Source: CAVOEB01 sp965249645 (GTDB taxonomy: Bacteria; Pseudomonadota; Alphaproteobacteria; UBA828; JAPUJA01). Taken from it: a DNA stretch of 64,000 nucleotides. Within the stretch, counting starts at the first letter, position 1, and every line of letters begins with the position of its first letter. The notes under the pieces are model-generated. The model searched no databases, was not told where the DNA came from, and was given only the letters and a program-made list of their open reading frames with translations. Both the position numbers and the translations under genes were made by a program. The stretch lies in contig CBDFML010000012.1 of NCBI GenBank assembly GCA_965249645.1, positions 1,054,001 through 1,118,000 on the forward strand, written 5' to 3'. Positions 53,058 through 62,322 of this stretch are shown here, one piece after another.

Positions 53058-54152
53058 TTAAGGGCCGCCGTGAATTCCGTCTCCCGTATCGACCGCCTGC
53101 AACCTTGGCAACACCGCCTCGGCAAAGGTCTCGATGTTGGACGTGGCCAACTCGTGCGGCATGCCGCCATAGCCGAATACCCCGATGAATCCGGCGCAAT
53201 CGATTTTGCCCCGACACTCCATCATCCGCTCGAAAACCTGATCCGGCGTGCCCCAAATCTGTAGATCGGCCAGGAAATCGTTAAAACTATCGGCCCCATG
53301 CTTGTTGATGTTCCTGGATAACGCGCCGTAATACTCGTAGCCTTTTATGTCCGCGAGGCCTTCATTATTGAACTCATAATGCTCAAGGACCGACTTGCAG
53401 TATTCCTTGATGTATTTTTTGCGCATCTCGTCGGCAATCGATTCATCCTCATGGCATCCGATAAACGACACCAGTAGCGGCTTGGGCGCTTCCTCACCGT
53501 TATTTTCCTCACGATAGAACTCCCGGTAGGTTTCCAACTCGCCCAGCGTCTTTGCCCAGGGTTTCTGCACGATGATCATGACGCCGATGCCCAGACGGGC
53601 CATGATGCGAGACGATTCCGGAGACACGGCGGAGGCATAGACCCGGCCCTTGAAACTCCGAAACGGGGCCGGGCGGATCTGTGTTCGCGGCTGCGTGTAG
53701 AGCCGGCCGGCGGACTCCATGTATCCGCTCTCAAGCGCGTTCAGAAGCGCCTCTCCGTATTCGACGAAGCGCTCGCGCGACTCGTTCATATTGCGCTGGA
53801 ATCCTTCAAACTCCACCCGACCGAGCCCGCGGCCGATTCCCAGCAGGGCGCGGCCGTCGGAGACATGATCGAGCACCGAAACCTCCTCCGCCAACCGAAT
53901 GGGGTCGTGCCACGGCAGGACAGCGACCATGGAGCCGAGCCGGACGCTTTTGGTACGGCCCGCCATATAGGTCAGAAACTGCACCACATTCGGACACATC
54001 GCGTAGCCGTCGAAATGATGCTCCGCCGACCAGATGGAATCGAACCCGAGCGGCTCGGCCAGGTCCGCCATGGACAGCCCGTGCCGATAGACCTGATGGT
54101 CATCGTAATGATCGGTCAGATTTTGAAAGAAGACACTCATTCCAACATGCAT
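53058..54152 (-). CDS. LLM-class flavin-dependent oxidoreductase (luciferase-like)
   Basis: A 364-aa TIM-barrel monooxygenase using reduced FMN. Family segments are EPLGFDSIWSAEHHFDGYAM, VLPWHDPIRLAEEVSVLDHVSDGRALLGIGRG (positions 53825-53920) and the C-terminal GTPDQVFERMMECR. The substrate is unknown; relatives open C-N, C-S or ketone bonds. It precedes the MaoC-SDR-PrpD genes in the genome but is separated from them by 96 bases. Confidence 0.88.
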   Translation of the reverse strand: MHVGMSVFFQNLTDHYDDHQVYRHGLSMADLAEPLGFDSIWSAEHHFDGYAMCPNVVQFLTYMAGRTKSVRLGSMVAVLPWHDPIRLAEEVSVLDHVSDGRALLGIGRGLGRVEFEGFQRNMNESRERFVEYGEALLNALESGYMESAGRLYTQPRTQIRPAPFRSFKGRVYASAVSPESSRIMARLGIGVMIIVQKPWAKTLGELETYREFYREENNGEEAPKPLLVSFIGCHEDESIADEMRKKYIKEYCKSVLEHYEFNNEGLADIKGYEYYGALSRNINKHGADSFNDFLADLQIWGTPDQVFERMMECRGKIDCAGFIGVFGYGGMPHELATSNIETFAEAVLPRLQAVDTGDGIHGGP

Positions 54153-54248
54153 TTTCGGCGACTCCGCGGTGAGAGGGAGCAGGAAACGGGGCGAGCCTGT
54201 TGCAACGGCGGACCTGCGGTGGACAGGCCCGGGCGTGCCGCATCCCTG

Positions 54249-54704
54249 TCATGCCGGGCGCTTGCCACAGAGCAGGCGCCAGCGGTATGTGCCGCACAGC
54301 TCGTCGCGCTGGTTCTTGATCGCACCCGTCGCCGTGAGCAGGCCCTTGGTCTCGTCCTTGTCTTCGATTGCGACGATCTCGTATTCCAGATGAATGGTAT
54401 CGCCAATCTTGACCGGGGCGGTAAAGCGGACGTCGTCGAGGCCATAAAAGGCGATGAAAGATTTCGGCAGGCCGATATAGCGGCCGAGCCGGAAGATCAG
54501 GGCGCTGGCAATGACGAGGGTCAGGAAGCCGTGGGCAATGCGCTCGCCGAACGCGCCCTCTGCGGCATAGGTCATGTCGGTGTGCATGGGATGCCAGTCG
54601 CCCGTGAGCCCGGCGAAGTTGACGATATCCGCCTCGGTGATCGTGCGCGCCGGGGTGATGAAGACCTCGCCGACCTCGTAATCCTCCAGAAAAAGCTTTT
54701 CCAT
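54249..54704 (-). CDS. MaoC-family (R)-hydratase/dehydratase
   Basis: About 151 aa from ATG 54704. It is a hot-dog-fold hydratase with the catalytic Asp/His in NFAGLTGDWHPMHTD and the HGFLTLVIASAL helix. It likely hydrates an enoyl-CoA. It is last of the co-oriented set acyl-CoA synthetase, MmgE/PrpD, SDR, MaoC. Confidence 0.9.
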   Translation of the reverse strand: MEKLFLEDYEVGEVFITPARTITEADIVNFAGLTGDWHPMHTDMTYAAEGAFGERIAHGFLTLVIASALIFRLGRYIGLPKSFIAFYGLDDVRFTAPVKIGDTIHLEYEIVAIEDKDETKGLLTATGAIKNQRDELCGTYRWRLLCGKRPA

Positions 54705-54723
54705 CGCGCTTGCCCTTCCCCGC

Positions 54724-55509
54724 TCAATCGGTTTCGTACGCCGCTCGGCCGTAGGTCGAGCGACTGACGGCCGCCATCCAGCCGCAATCGACGACCAGGT
54801 CGATGCCCGTGATCGCGGACGCATCGTCCGAGAGCAGGAACGCGACGCCCGCCGCCACCTCGTTAGGATCGACCAGCCGGCCCATCGCCGTGTCGGCCTC
54901 GATCAAGGAGACATCGCGCTCGCCCTTGTCGATCGCGTCCCGGATCGCAGGTGTGAGGGTAAAACCCGGCGAGATCGAATTGACCCGCACACCCTTCGAG
55001 CCCCAGGCGACGGCGAGGTTCGCGGTCATGGCGATCACCGCCGCCTTGGCAGGATTGTAGGCCTGCAGCGGCATGGCGCGCTGGCCCGCGACGGAGGCGA
55101 TGTTGACGATCGATCCGGCGCCCTCCACGGCCATGCGCCGGCCGATGGCGAGACAGGTGACGTAGGTGCCGCGCTGATCGACCGCGACAACGCGATCCCA
55201 GTCTTCCATCGAGAGTTCTTCGGGCGGCACGGGGCGTTGGATGATGCCAGCGCTGGTGACCAGCCCGGCGACGGGCCCGTGGTTCTGGACGATCTGTTCG
55301 GCGGCCGCATCGAGCGCCGCCTCGTCGGTGACGTCGAGATGCAGAAAGCTGGCATCGATCCGCTCGGCAACCGCCTCGCCCGCCCGATCGGCGATATCGG
55401 CAACGACGACCCGCCAGCCGCGTTTGCCGAGTAGCGTGGCGCAGGCCTCCCCGATGCCGCTGGCGCCGCCGGTGACGAGCACAAGCGGCGCAGCGTCAGA
55501 CGCCGTCAT
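54724..55509 (-). CDS. Short-chain dehydrogenase/reductase
   Basis: A 261-aa classical SDR. The cofactor motif is VTGGASGIGEACA, with VVADIAD suggesting NAD. The catalytic Ser is in IVNIASVAGQRAM and the Tyr/Lys pair in AYNPAKAAV, where the catalytic tyrosine site reads Y-N-P-A-K as in the family Y-x3-K. Together with the MaoC protein it could perform a hydration and oxidation pair on a CoA thioester. Confidence 0.9.
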   Translation of the reverse strand: MTASDAAPLVLVTGGASGIGEACATLLGKRGWRVVVADIADRAGEAVAERIDASFLHLDVTDEAALDAAAEQIVQNHGPVAGLVTSAGIIQRPVPPEELSMEDWDRVVAVDQRGTYVTCLAIGRRMAVEGAGSIVNIASVAGQRAMPLQAYNPAKAAVIAMTANLAVAWGSKGVRVNSISPGFTLTPAIRDAIDKGERDVSLIEADTAMGRLVDPNEVAAGVAFLLSDDASAITGIDLVVDCGWMAAVSRSTYGRAAYETD

Positions 55510-55515
55510 CGTGGC

Positions 55516-56889
55516 TTAACCTGCCGCCCGCGCAGCCGCCGGTGCAGGCGACAGCAGCGCGAAGGCATCCAGGACGTCGGCGAGCGAGCTGCCGGGCAGA
55601 GCTTGCGCAAAGCCGGCGATGCGCTCGTAGGCGGCGTCGGGCACACCGCTTTCGGCGCCGACCCTGTGGATCAGATCGAGCACACCGTCCCAGTCGTAGT
55701 TGTAATCCTCGGTCGTCATGGGCTGGTCCTGGGTGACGGTCTGGCCGGTATCCGTCTCGGCCTCGATGACGCAGCACAGCCGCGCGACCGCCTCGTCGGG
55801 AACCGGCTCGATCCGCGCCATGAGAGCGTTGACCTCGGCGTCGTCGTAGGTCGTCATCGCCGCCATGGTGGGGCTGCCGCGCAGCAGGGCGAACGCAATG
55901 CAGAACGGAATGCTCATCAGGGTGCCGGCGATGGTCGAGAACGGCCCCTTCGAATCCATTCCGGCATAGCCGGTTTCGTAAGGGTTCATGCGCACACGAG
56001 CGGCGGTGACGGTTGCGCCCTCCAGTCGGTCGCGCAGCGCGAGCGCCGCGGTCACCGGGGTCTGGTTGAACGCGCAGACGGGATAGGGCTTGAAGGTGAC
56101 CCGGTGAATCGACCAGTCGCGCCCGAGCTTGCCCGCGAGCGCTTCGACGTCGCAGTCCGTATCGGCAAAGGCCCGGACGAACCCGGCGCTGCCCTCGAAG
56201 GCATGCGGTGCGGAGACCGAGCCGTCGGCGCCAAGCTGGGCCGCGACAAGGCCGTTGAGCCCCGCATAACCGACCTGGTAGCGCCATTCGTCTGTGCCGT
56301 CGGCGAAGGATTGCAGAACCCCGCCGGCAAAGGAGGCGGCGTTCGCAAGCGCGGCGGCGATCCGATCGGGGCGCAGCGCCATCGCCCGGGCCGCGGCGCC
56401 CGCCGCGGCGACGGTGCCGTAGACCGGGGAGGCCCGAAACCCGGCGGGCGTGGTGCGGGGCGAAAACGCGGTCTCGAGCAGACCCCCCGTCTCGTAGCCG
56501 GCGACGAGCGCGGGCAGGAAGCGATCAAGCGGCAAAGCGCGGGCTTCGAACAGGGCCGTCAACATGGGAATCAGAATCGCGCCGAGATGGGCTGCGCCGC
56601 AGGTGTCCTCCTGTGCCCGGCCGTGAAACAGCGCCGAATTGGCCAGTGCCGCGCCCGGCGCTGCGGTGCGCCGGCCGTCGCCGAGCAGGGTCGCGCCGCC
56701 CGCCTGCTCACCGAACAGAGCGAGCGCGGTTTCCCGCGCCACGGGAGCGTAGGGGGTGGTCGCGCAGCCCAGCGCAATGCCGTAGCCGTTGAGCAGGCAG
56801 ATCCGCGCCTTGGTTTCTACTTCGGCGGGCAACGTCTCGGCGTCGATCCCGGCGATAAAGTCGGCCAGACGAGCAGTCAGCGTCGTCAT
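55516..56889 (-). CDS. MmgE/PrpD-family protein
   Basis: A 457-aa protein of the 2-methylcitrate dehydratase/aconitate decarboxylase fold. Recognisable segments are GRAQEDTCGAAHLGAILIP, LVAGYETGGLLETAF and VTFKPYPVCAFNQTPVTAAL. Without prpB or prpC nearby a methylcitrate role is not supported; the substrate is unknown. It is directly adjacent to the acyl-CoA synthetase gene. Confidence 0.88.
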   Translation of the reverse strand: MTTLTARLADFIAGIDAETLPAEVETKARICLLNGYGIALGCATTPYAPVARETALALFGEQAGGATLLGDGRRTAAPGAALANSALFHGRAQEDTCGAAHLGAILIPMLTALFEARALPLDRFLPALVAGYETGGLLETAFSPRTTPAGFRASPVYGTVAAAGAAARAMALRPDRIAAALANAASFAGGVLQSFADGTDEWRYQVGYAGLNGLVAAQLGADGSVSAPHAFEGSAGFVRAFADTDCDVEALAGKLGRDWSIHRVTFKPYPVCAFNQTPVTAALALRDRLEGATVTAARVRMNPYETGYAGMDSKGPFSTIAGTLMSIPFCIAFALLRGSPTMAAMTTYDDAEVNALMARIEPVPDEAVARLCCVIEAETDTGQTVTQDQPMTTEDYNYDWDGVLDLIHRVGAESGVPDAAYERIAGFAQALPGSSLADVLDAFALLSPAPAAARAAG

Positions 56890-58401
56890 TCAAACGTCTC
56901 CCGTCGTTTCGCTCGCGATGTCGTCGCGCAGCACGCGCTTGAGCACCTTGCCCGAGGGATTGCGTGGCAGGGCCGCACGCAGGATCAGGCGCTTGGGCAC
57001 CTTGAAGCCTGCCAGATGGTTACGGCAGTGGCCAGCAAGGGTTTCTTGATCGAGCGCCGCGCCGTCCGCGAGCACCGCCACTGCCACCGGTATCTCGCCC
57101 CATTCCTCGTCGGGCAGACCGATCACCGCAACCTCGGCAACCTCGGGCATGAGATCGATGATCCGCTCGACCTCGGACGACGCGATGTTCTCGCCCCCGG
57201 ACAGGATCATGTCCTTCTTGCGGTCGGTGAGGAACAGGAAGCCGTCGTCGTCGAGATGACCTAAGTCGCCGGTGTGGAGCCAGCCGTTCTTGATGGTTTG
57301 CGCGGTCTTGTCCGGGTCGTTCCAGTAGCTCCGCGTGATCTTCGGGCCGCGCAAGACGATCTCGCCGTCCTCGCCGGGCAGCAGCACGGCGCCGTCCTCG
57401 TCGCGGATCTCGACCTCGACATGGGCGAGTGCGCGGCCCGTCGAGCCGATCCGTTCGATCTCGCGCCCCGCCTCCATCAAGGTATCGCCGCCGCAGCTTT
57501 CGGTAAGGCCGTAGCCGTCGATGTAGCGGGCGGCGGGAAACAGGGTGCCGAATTCGTGGATGCGCGGCTCGGGCGTGCGCTCGCCGCCGCCGATTACCCA
57601 GGCAACGCTGGAGAGGTCGAAACGCTCCCGCTCCGGGCAAGTCAAAATCTGCCCCAGCATCACCGGTGCGAGCCACGCGCAGGTCAGCCGCTCGCGCTCT
57701 ATGGCCGCGAGCACGGTCTCGGGATTGAAGTCCCGGATCACGCAAAACGCACCGCCGACCCAGAGAACGGCAACGCCGGGCAGATCGAACGCCCCGACAT
57801 GATAGAGCGGACCCGCCACGAGCATCCGGTCAGCAGCGGAGAGCCCCAGCGCGATCACATGGTCCATGCACCTCCAGTAGAAGTTCTCGTAGGAATGCAT
57901 CGCGCCCTTGGGATGATCGGTGGTCCCCGAGGTGTAAAGCAGGCGGAACAGGTCCTGGGTGCCGCGGGGTGCGGGCGCGGGAAGCGCCGCGCCGGGCTCG
58001 GAAAGCGTGCGGCTGTCTGTCTGGGCGACTGGGTCAAGCAAGACGACGCCGGATAATCCCTCAACCGCGCCGGCCAGTTCCTGGTCGGCGAGCACGAGCC
58101 GGGCTTCGCCGTCGCCCGTGATGTAGGCAACCTCTTTGCGGGCGAGGCGAAAATTGACGGGCAGGAAGACGGCGCCCAGATGGCTCGCGGCGAATGCGGC
58201 CTCGAGAAATGCCGGGCTGTTCTTCATGACCACGGCCACCGCATCGTCCTCGCCGATGCCCCGGGATCGCATGAAACCCGCCAGACGGAGGATGCGCTCG
58301 TAAAACTCGGCGTAAGTAATGCGCAGATCGCCATAGATCAGCGCGACCTGCTCCGGCGTACGCAGCGCGTGGAAGCGGATGAAGGCGGACAGATTGACCA
58401 T
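56890..58401 (-). CDS. Acyl-CoA synthetase (AMP-forming)
   Basis: A 503-aa adenylating enzyme. The P-loop reads RLLYTSGTTDHPKGAMHSY (the usual TTG is TTD here), A4/A5 is IDGYGLTESCGGDTL, the hinge region is WLHTGDLGHLDDDGFLFLTDRKKDMILSGG (positions 57195-57284) and the catalytic lysine is in NPSGKVLKRVL. It activates a carboxylic acid for the downstream enzymes. Its start is 76 bases past the eno stop, so the insertion begins immediately after eno. Confidence 0.93.
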   Translation of the reverse strand: MVNLSAFIRFHALRTPEQVALIYGDLRITYAEFYERILRLAGFMRSRGIGEDDAVAVVMKNSPAFLEAAFAASHLGAVFLPVNFRLARKEVAYITGDGEARLVLADQELAGAVEGLSGVVLLDPVAQTDSRTLSEPGAALPAPAPRGTQDLFRLLYTSGTTDHPKGAMHSYENFYWRCMDHVIALGLSAADRMLVAGPLYHVGAFDLPGVAVLWVGGAFCVIRDFNPETVLAAIERERLTCAWLAPVMLGQILTCPERERFDLSSVAWVIGGGERTPEPRIHEFGTLFPAARYIDGYGLTESCGGDTLMEAGREIERIGSTGRALAHVEVEIRDEDGAVLLPGEDGEIVLRGPKITRSYWNDPDKTAQTIKNGWLHTGDLGHLDDDGFLFLTDRKKDMILSGGENIASSEVERIIDLMPEVAEVAVIGLPDEEWGEIPVAVAVLADGAALDQETLAGHCRNHLAGFKVPKRLILRAALPRNPSGKVLKRVLRDDIASETTGDV

Positions 58402-58476
58402 GTCTCCCTGCGATCCTCAACAGACCCTGTTCGGGGAGATGATCTTAGGGGAATTCCGGTCGGCTTGGCGAGCCGG

Positions 58477-59754
58477 TCAGCGTTTGAGCGCGCTCCGCCC
58501 CGCGTAGGTAGCGGCCGTGCCCAGTTCCTCTTCGATGCGCAGGAGCTGGTTGTACTTGGCCAGCCGGTCGGAGCGCGAGAGCGAGCCGGTCTTGATCTGG
58601 CCGCAGTTGGTCGCGACGGCGAGGTCGGCGATGGTCGCGTCCTCGGTCTCGCCCGAACGGTGAGAGAACACGGCGGTATAGCCCGCGCGGTGCGCCGTAT
58701 CGACCGCCTCTAGAGTCTCGGTCAGGCTGCCGATCTGGTTGACCTTGACCAGGATCGAGTTGGCGATCGACTTCTCGATGCCGTCGGCGAGCCGTTTCGG
58801 ATTGGTCACGAAAAGGTCGTCGCCGACGAGTTGGATGCTTGACCCAAGCGTTTCGGTCAGTGCCGTCCAGCCCTGCCAGTCGTCTTCCGCGAGCCCGTCC
58901 TCGATTGAGACGATGGGATAGCGGGCGCAGAGGTCCCGGTAATAGGCGATCATGCCAGCGGCGTCGAAGGTCTTGCCCTCGCCCGCCAGCTTGTAGGTTC
59001 CATCGTCGTAGAATTCGGTGGACGCGGCATCGAGGGCGAGAACCACGTCGTCGCCGGGCGTGTAGCCCGCCTGCTCGATTGCCGCGGTGACGAAGCCCAG
59101 CGCCTCGTCGGCAGAACCGAGGCCGGGCGCGAAGCCGCCCTCGTCGCCGACATTGGTGTTGTGCCCGGCCCCTTTGAATATTGCCTTAAGCGCGTGGAAC
59201 ACCTCGGCGCCCATGCGCAGGCCTTCCGCGAAGCTCGGTGCGCTCACGGGCATGATCATGAATTCCTGGATGTCGATGGGGTTGTCAGCGTGGGCGCCGC
59301 CGTTGACGATGTTCATCATCGGGACCGGCAGAACATGGGCACGCGGCCCGCCAACGTAGCGATAGAGCGGCTGTGCGAGGTCGGCGGCCTGCGCCTTGGC
59401 CGCGGCGAGGCTCACGGCCAGGATCGCGTTGGCGCCCAGCCGGCTCTTGTTGGGCGTGCCATCGAGCTCGATCATAATGCGGTCGATGCCGGACTGATCG
59501 GCGGCGTCGAGCCCCGAGAGCGCATCGAAAATCTCGCCGTTGACCGTCTCGACGGCCCCGAGCACGCCTTTGCCGAGGTAGCGTGCCTCATCGCCGTCGC
59601 GCCTTTCTGCCGCCTCGTGCGCTCCGGTCGACGCGCCCGAGGGCACCGCCGCGCGGCCCATCGCTCCGCCTTCGAGGCGGATGTCGGCCTCGACGGTCGG
59701 ATTGCCCCGGGAATCGAGAATCTCGCGAGCGCGGATGTCGAGAATGGCGGCCAT
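58477..59754 (-). CDS. eno: Enolase
   Basis: A 425-aa glycolytic enzyme converting 2-phosphoglycerate to phosphoenolpyruvate. The signature near the C-terminus (SHRSGETEDATIADLAVA, then TGSLSRSDRLAKYNQL) and the N-terminal ILDSRGNPTVE are complete. It follows kdsA by 7 bases, as in the conserved alphaproteobacterial order. Confidence 0.98.
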   Translation of the reverse strand: MAAILDIRAREILDSRGNPTVEADIRLEGGAMGRAAVPSGASTGAHEAAERRDGDEARYLGKGVLGAVETVNGEIFDALSGLDAADQSGIDRIMIELDGTPNKSRLGANAILAVSLAAAKAQAADLAQPLYRYVGGPRAHVLPVPMMNIVNGGAHADNPIDIQEFMIMPVSAPSFAEGLRMGAEVFHALKAIFKGAGHNTNVGDEGGFAPGLGSADEALGFVTAAIEQAGYTPGDDVVLALDAASTEFYDDGTYKLAGEGKTFDAAGMIAYYRDLCARYPIVSIEDGLAEDDWQGWTALTETLGSSIQLVGDDLFVTNPKRLADGIEKSIANSILVKVNQIGSLTETLEAVDTAHRAGYTAVFSHRSGETEDATIADLAVATNCGQIKTGSLSRSDRLAKYNQLLRIEEELGTAATYAGRSALKR

Positions 59755-59761
59755 GGGAGGG

Positions 59762-60592
59762 TCAGCCCTCCTTGGCCAGTGCGTCGAACGCCATCAGCCG
59801 GGCAAGCAGCGCGGGCAACGCATCGAGGGGCAGCATGTTGGGGCCGTCGGAGGGCGCATTGTCGGGGTCTTCGTGGGTTTCCATGAACACCGCAGCCACT
59901 CCCACGGCCGCCGCCGCGCGGGCGAGGACCGGCACGAATTCGCGCTGGCCGCCGCTCCGCCCCCCAAGACCGCCCGGTTGCTGGACCGAGTGGGTGGCGT
60001 CGAACACCACCGGGCAGCCGGTCGCGGCGAGCACCGGCAGGCCGCGCATGTCCGAGACCAGGGTGTTGTAGCCGAACGAAGCGCCCCGCTCCGTAAGCAG
60101 GAGATTGGGATTGCCCGCCTCGTCCATCTTGTCGACCACGTTTGCCATGTCCCAGGGCGCGAGAAACTGGCCCTTCTTGACGTTGACCACACGGCCCGTC
60201 GCGGCTGCCGCCAGCAGCAGGTCGGTCTGGCGGCACAGGAAGGCGGGAATCTGGAGCACGTCGACAGCCTCGGCCACGGGCGCGCACTGGGCAGGTTCGT
60301 GAACGTCGGTGAGCACCGGGCAGCCGTAGGTTTCGCGTACGGCGGCCAGAATGGGCAGACCCTCGGTCATGCCGATGCCGCGCGGACTCGACAGGCTGGT
60401 GCGGTTGGCCTTGTCGAAGGAGCTCTTGTAGATCAGTCCCATGCCCAGTGCGCCCGTCATCTCGACCAGCCGCGCCGCGGTATCGAGCGCGTGGTCGCGA
60501 CTCTCGACGGCGCAGGGCCCGGCGATCAGAACGAGGGGAAGATCGTTGCCGACGGTCACCGACCCGATCGCGACATGACGAGGCGCGCTCAT
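59762..60592 (-). CDS. kdsA: 3-deoxy-8-phosphooctulonate synthase (KDO8P synthase)
   Basis: About 276 aa from ATG 60592. It makes KDO-8-phosphate for lipopolysaccharide from PEP and arabinose-5-phosphate. Family motifs are LIAGPCAVES, YKSSFDKANRTS, LTDVHEP, LQIPAFLCRQTDLL and VFDATHSVQQPG. The presence of LPS synthesis fits a Gram-negative host. Confidence 0.97.
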   Translation of the reverse strand: MSAPRHVAIGSVTVGNDLPLVLIAGPCAVESRDHALDTAARLVEMTGALGMGLIYKSSFDKANRTSLSSPRGIGMTEGLPILAAVRETYGCPVLTDVHEPAQCAPVAEAVDVLQIPAFLCRQTDLLLAAAATGRVVNVKKGQFLAPWDMANVVDKMDEAGNPNLLLTERGASFGYNTLVSDMRGLPVLAATGCPVVFDATHSVQQPGGLGGRSGGQREFVPVLARAAAAVGVAAVFMETHEDPDNAPSDGPNMLPLDALPALLARLMAFDALAKEG

Positions 60593-60602
60593 GGCTCGGG
60601 AC

Positions 60603-62231
60603 CTAGACGAGACGGGACTGGTGCACCGCCGCCTCGATGAAGGAAGCGAAAAGCGGGTGCGGCTCGAACGGCTTCGACTTGAGCTCGGGATGAAACTGAA
60701 CGCCGACGAACCAGGGATGATCCTCGATCTCGGCAATTTCGGGCAATGTGCCGTCGGGCGACAGGCCGGGGAAACTCATGCCCGCTTGTTCCAGCCGCTC
60801 GAGATAGTTGATGTTGACCTCGTAGCGATGGCGATGGCGCTCGGAAATCTGCTCGCGGCCGTAAATTGCGGCCAGCCGGTTACCGGATTGGAGCATACAG
60901 TCGTAGGCACCGAGCCGCATGGTACCGCCCAGATTGTCGCCTGCGCCGCGGTGCTCGACCGTCTCGCCCCGCACCCACTCGGTCAGCAAGCCCACAACGG
61001 GATCGTCGCACGGGCCGAACTCGGAGCTGCCCGCGCCCTTCAACCCTGCCAGTTTGCGCGCCGCCTCGATCACGGCGAGTTGCATGCCGAGGCAGATGCC
61101 GAAGAACGGCACCTCGCGCTCGCGGGCGTAGGTGACGGCGGCGATCTTGCCCTCGGAGCCGCGCACGCCGAAGCCGCCGGGAACCAGGATGCCGTCGACC
61201 TTTTCGAGCCGGAGCGTGGGATCATCCTCCTCGAAGATTTCGGAATCGATCCAACGCATGTCGACCCGGACGTTGTTCGCGATGCCGCCGTGGGTCAGCG
61301 CCTCGGAGAGGGATTTGTAGGCATCCTGCAGGCCGACATATTTGCCGACCACGGCGATGGAGACCTCGCCTTCGGGCGCGCGGATGCGCCGGACGATCTC
61401 TTCCCAGCGGGACAGCCCGGGTGCTGGTGCATCCTCGATGCCGAACTGGCGGAGCACCTCGTCGTCGAAACCGTGGCCGTGGTAGGTGAGCGGTACCTGA
61501 TAGATGGTGTCGACGTCTGGTGCGATGATCACCTGCTTTTCGCTGACGTTGCAGAACAGGGCGATCTTGCGCCGTGCATCGGGCGGGACCTCGTGTTCAC
61601 AGCGGCAGACCAGCAGATCGGCCTGGATGCCGATACTGCGCAGCTCCTTGACGGAGTGCTGCGTCGGCTTGGTCTTGAGCTCGCCCGCCGAGGCGATATA
61701 GGGAATCAGGGTGAGGTGAATGAACAGGCAGCGCGCGCGGCCCATCTCATAGCCCAGTTGGCGGATCGCCTCGAGGAAGGGCAGGCTTTCGATATCGCCC
61801 ACCGTGCCGCCGATCTCGCAGAGCACGAAATCCTCGTCCTCGGTGTCGCGCAGGATGAATTCCTTGATCGCGTCGGTGACGTGGGGGATGACCTGGACCG
61901 TGCCACCCAGATAATCGCCGCGGCGTTCCTTGGCCAGCACACCCGAGTAAATCTGGCCCGCGGTGACGTTGTCGCTCTTGCGCGAGGCGACGCCCGTAAA
62001 GCGCTCGTAATGTCCCAGGTCTAGGTCGGTTTCGGCGCCGTCATCGGTGACATAGACCTCGCCGTGCTGATAAGGGCTCATCGTGCCCGGATCGACATTG
62101 AGGTAGGGATCGAGCTTGCGCAGCCGGACCTTGTAGCCGCGCGCCTGAAGTAAAGCACCAAGCGCCGCCGACGAAAGACCCTTCCCGAGTGAGGAAACCA
62201 CGCCGCCGGTGATGAAGATGTACCGCGTCAT
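60603..62231 (-). CDS. pyrG: CTP synthase
   Basis: A 542-aa enzyme joining an amidoligase domain (FITGGVVSSLGKGLSSAALG) to a C-terminal glutamine amidotransferase with the nucleophile in FGICLGMQLAVIE and the His/Glu in FVGVQFHPELKS. It makes CTP from UTP, ATP and glutamine. Confidence 0.98.
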   Translation of the reverse strand: MTRYIFITGGVVSSLGKGLSSAALGALLQARGYKVRLRKLDPYLNVDPGTMSPYQHGEVYVTDDGAETDLDLGHYERFTGVASRKSDNVTAGQIYSGVLAKERRGDYLGGTVQVIPHVTDAIKEFILRDTEDEDFVLCEIGGTVGDIESLPFLEAIRQLGYEMGRARCLFIHLTLIPYIASAGELKTKPTQHSVKELRSIGIQADLLVCRCEHEVPPDARRKIALFCNVSEKQVIIAPDVDTIYQVPLTYHGHGFDDEVLRQFGIEDAPAPGLSRWEEIVRRIRAPEGEVSIAVVGKYVGLQDAYKSLSEALTHGGIANNVRVDMRWIDSEIFEEDDPTLRLEKVDGILVPGGFGVRGSEGKIAAVTYAREREVPFFGICLGMQLAVIEAARKLAGLKGAGSSEFGPCDDPVVGLLTEWVRGETVEHRGAGDNLGGTMRLGAYDCMLQSGNRLAAIYGREQISERHRHRYEVNINYLERLEQAGMSFPGLSPDGTLPEIAEIEDHPWFVGVQFHPELKSKPFEPHPLFASFIEAAVHQSRLV

Positions 62232-62284
62232 GTCGGCCTAATGTAGCAGAGCGTTCCGCCACGCCAAGCGGGAAGAAATTCCGC

Positions 62285-62309
62285 GGGAAGAAATCAGTGA
62301 TTTCTTCCC
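62285..62309 (-). terminator. Strong hairpin between secG and pyrG
   Basis: GGGAAGAAAT (62285-62294) and ATTTCTTCCC (62300-62309) form a perfect 10-bp stem with a 5-base loop. The left arm is repeated directly just to its left (62271-62279), so an alternative pairing is possible. It may limit readthrough from secG into pyrG. Confidence 0.55.
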
Positions 62310-62322
62310 TCCGCCATGCGCT

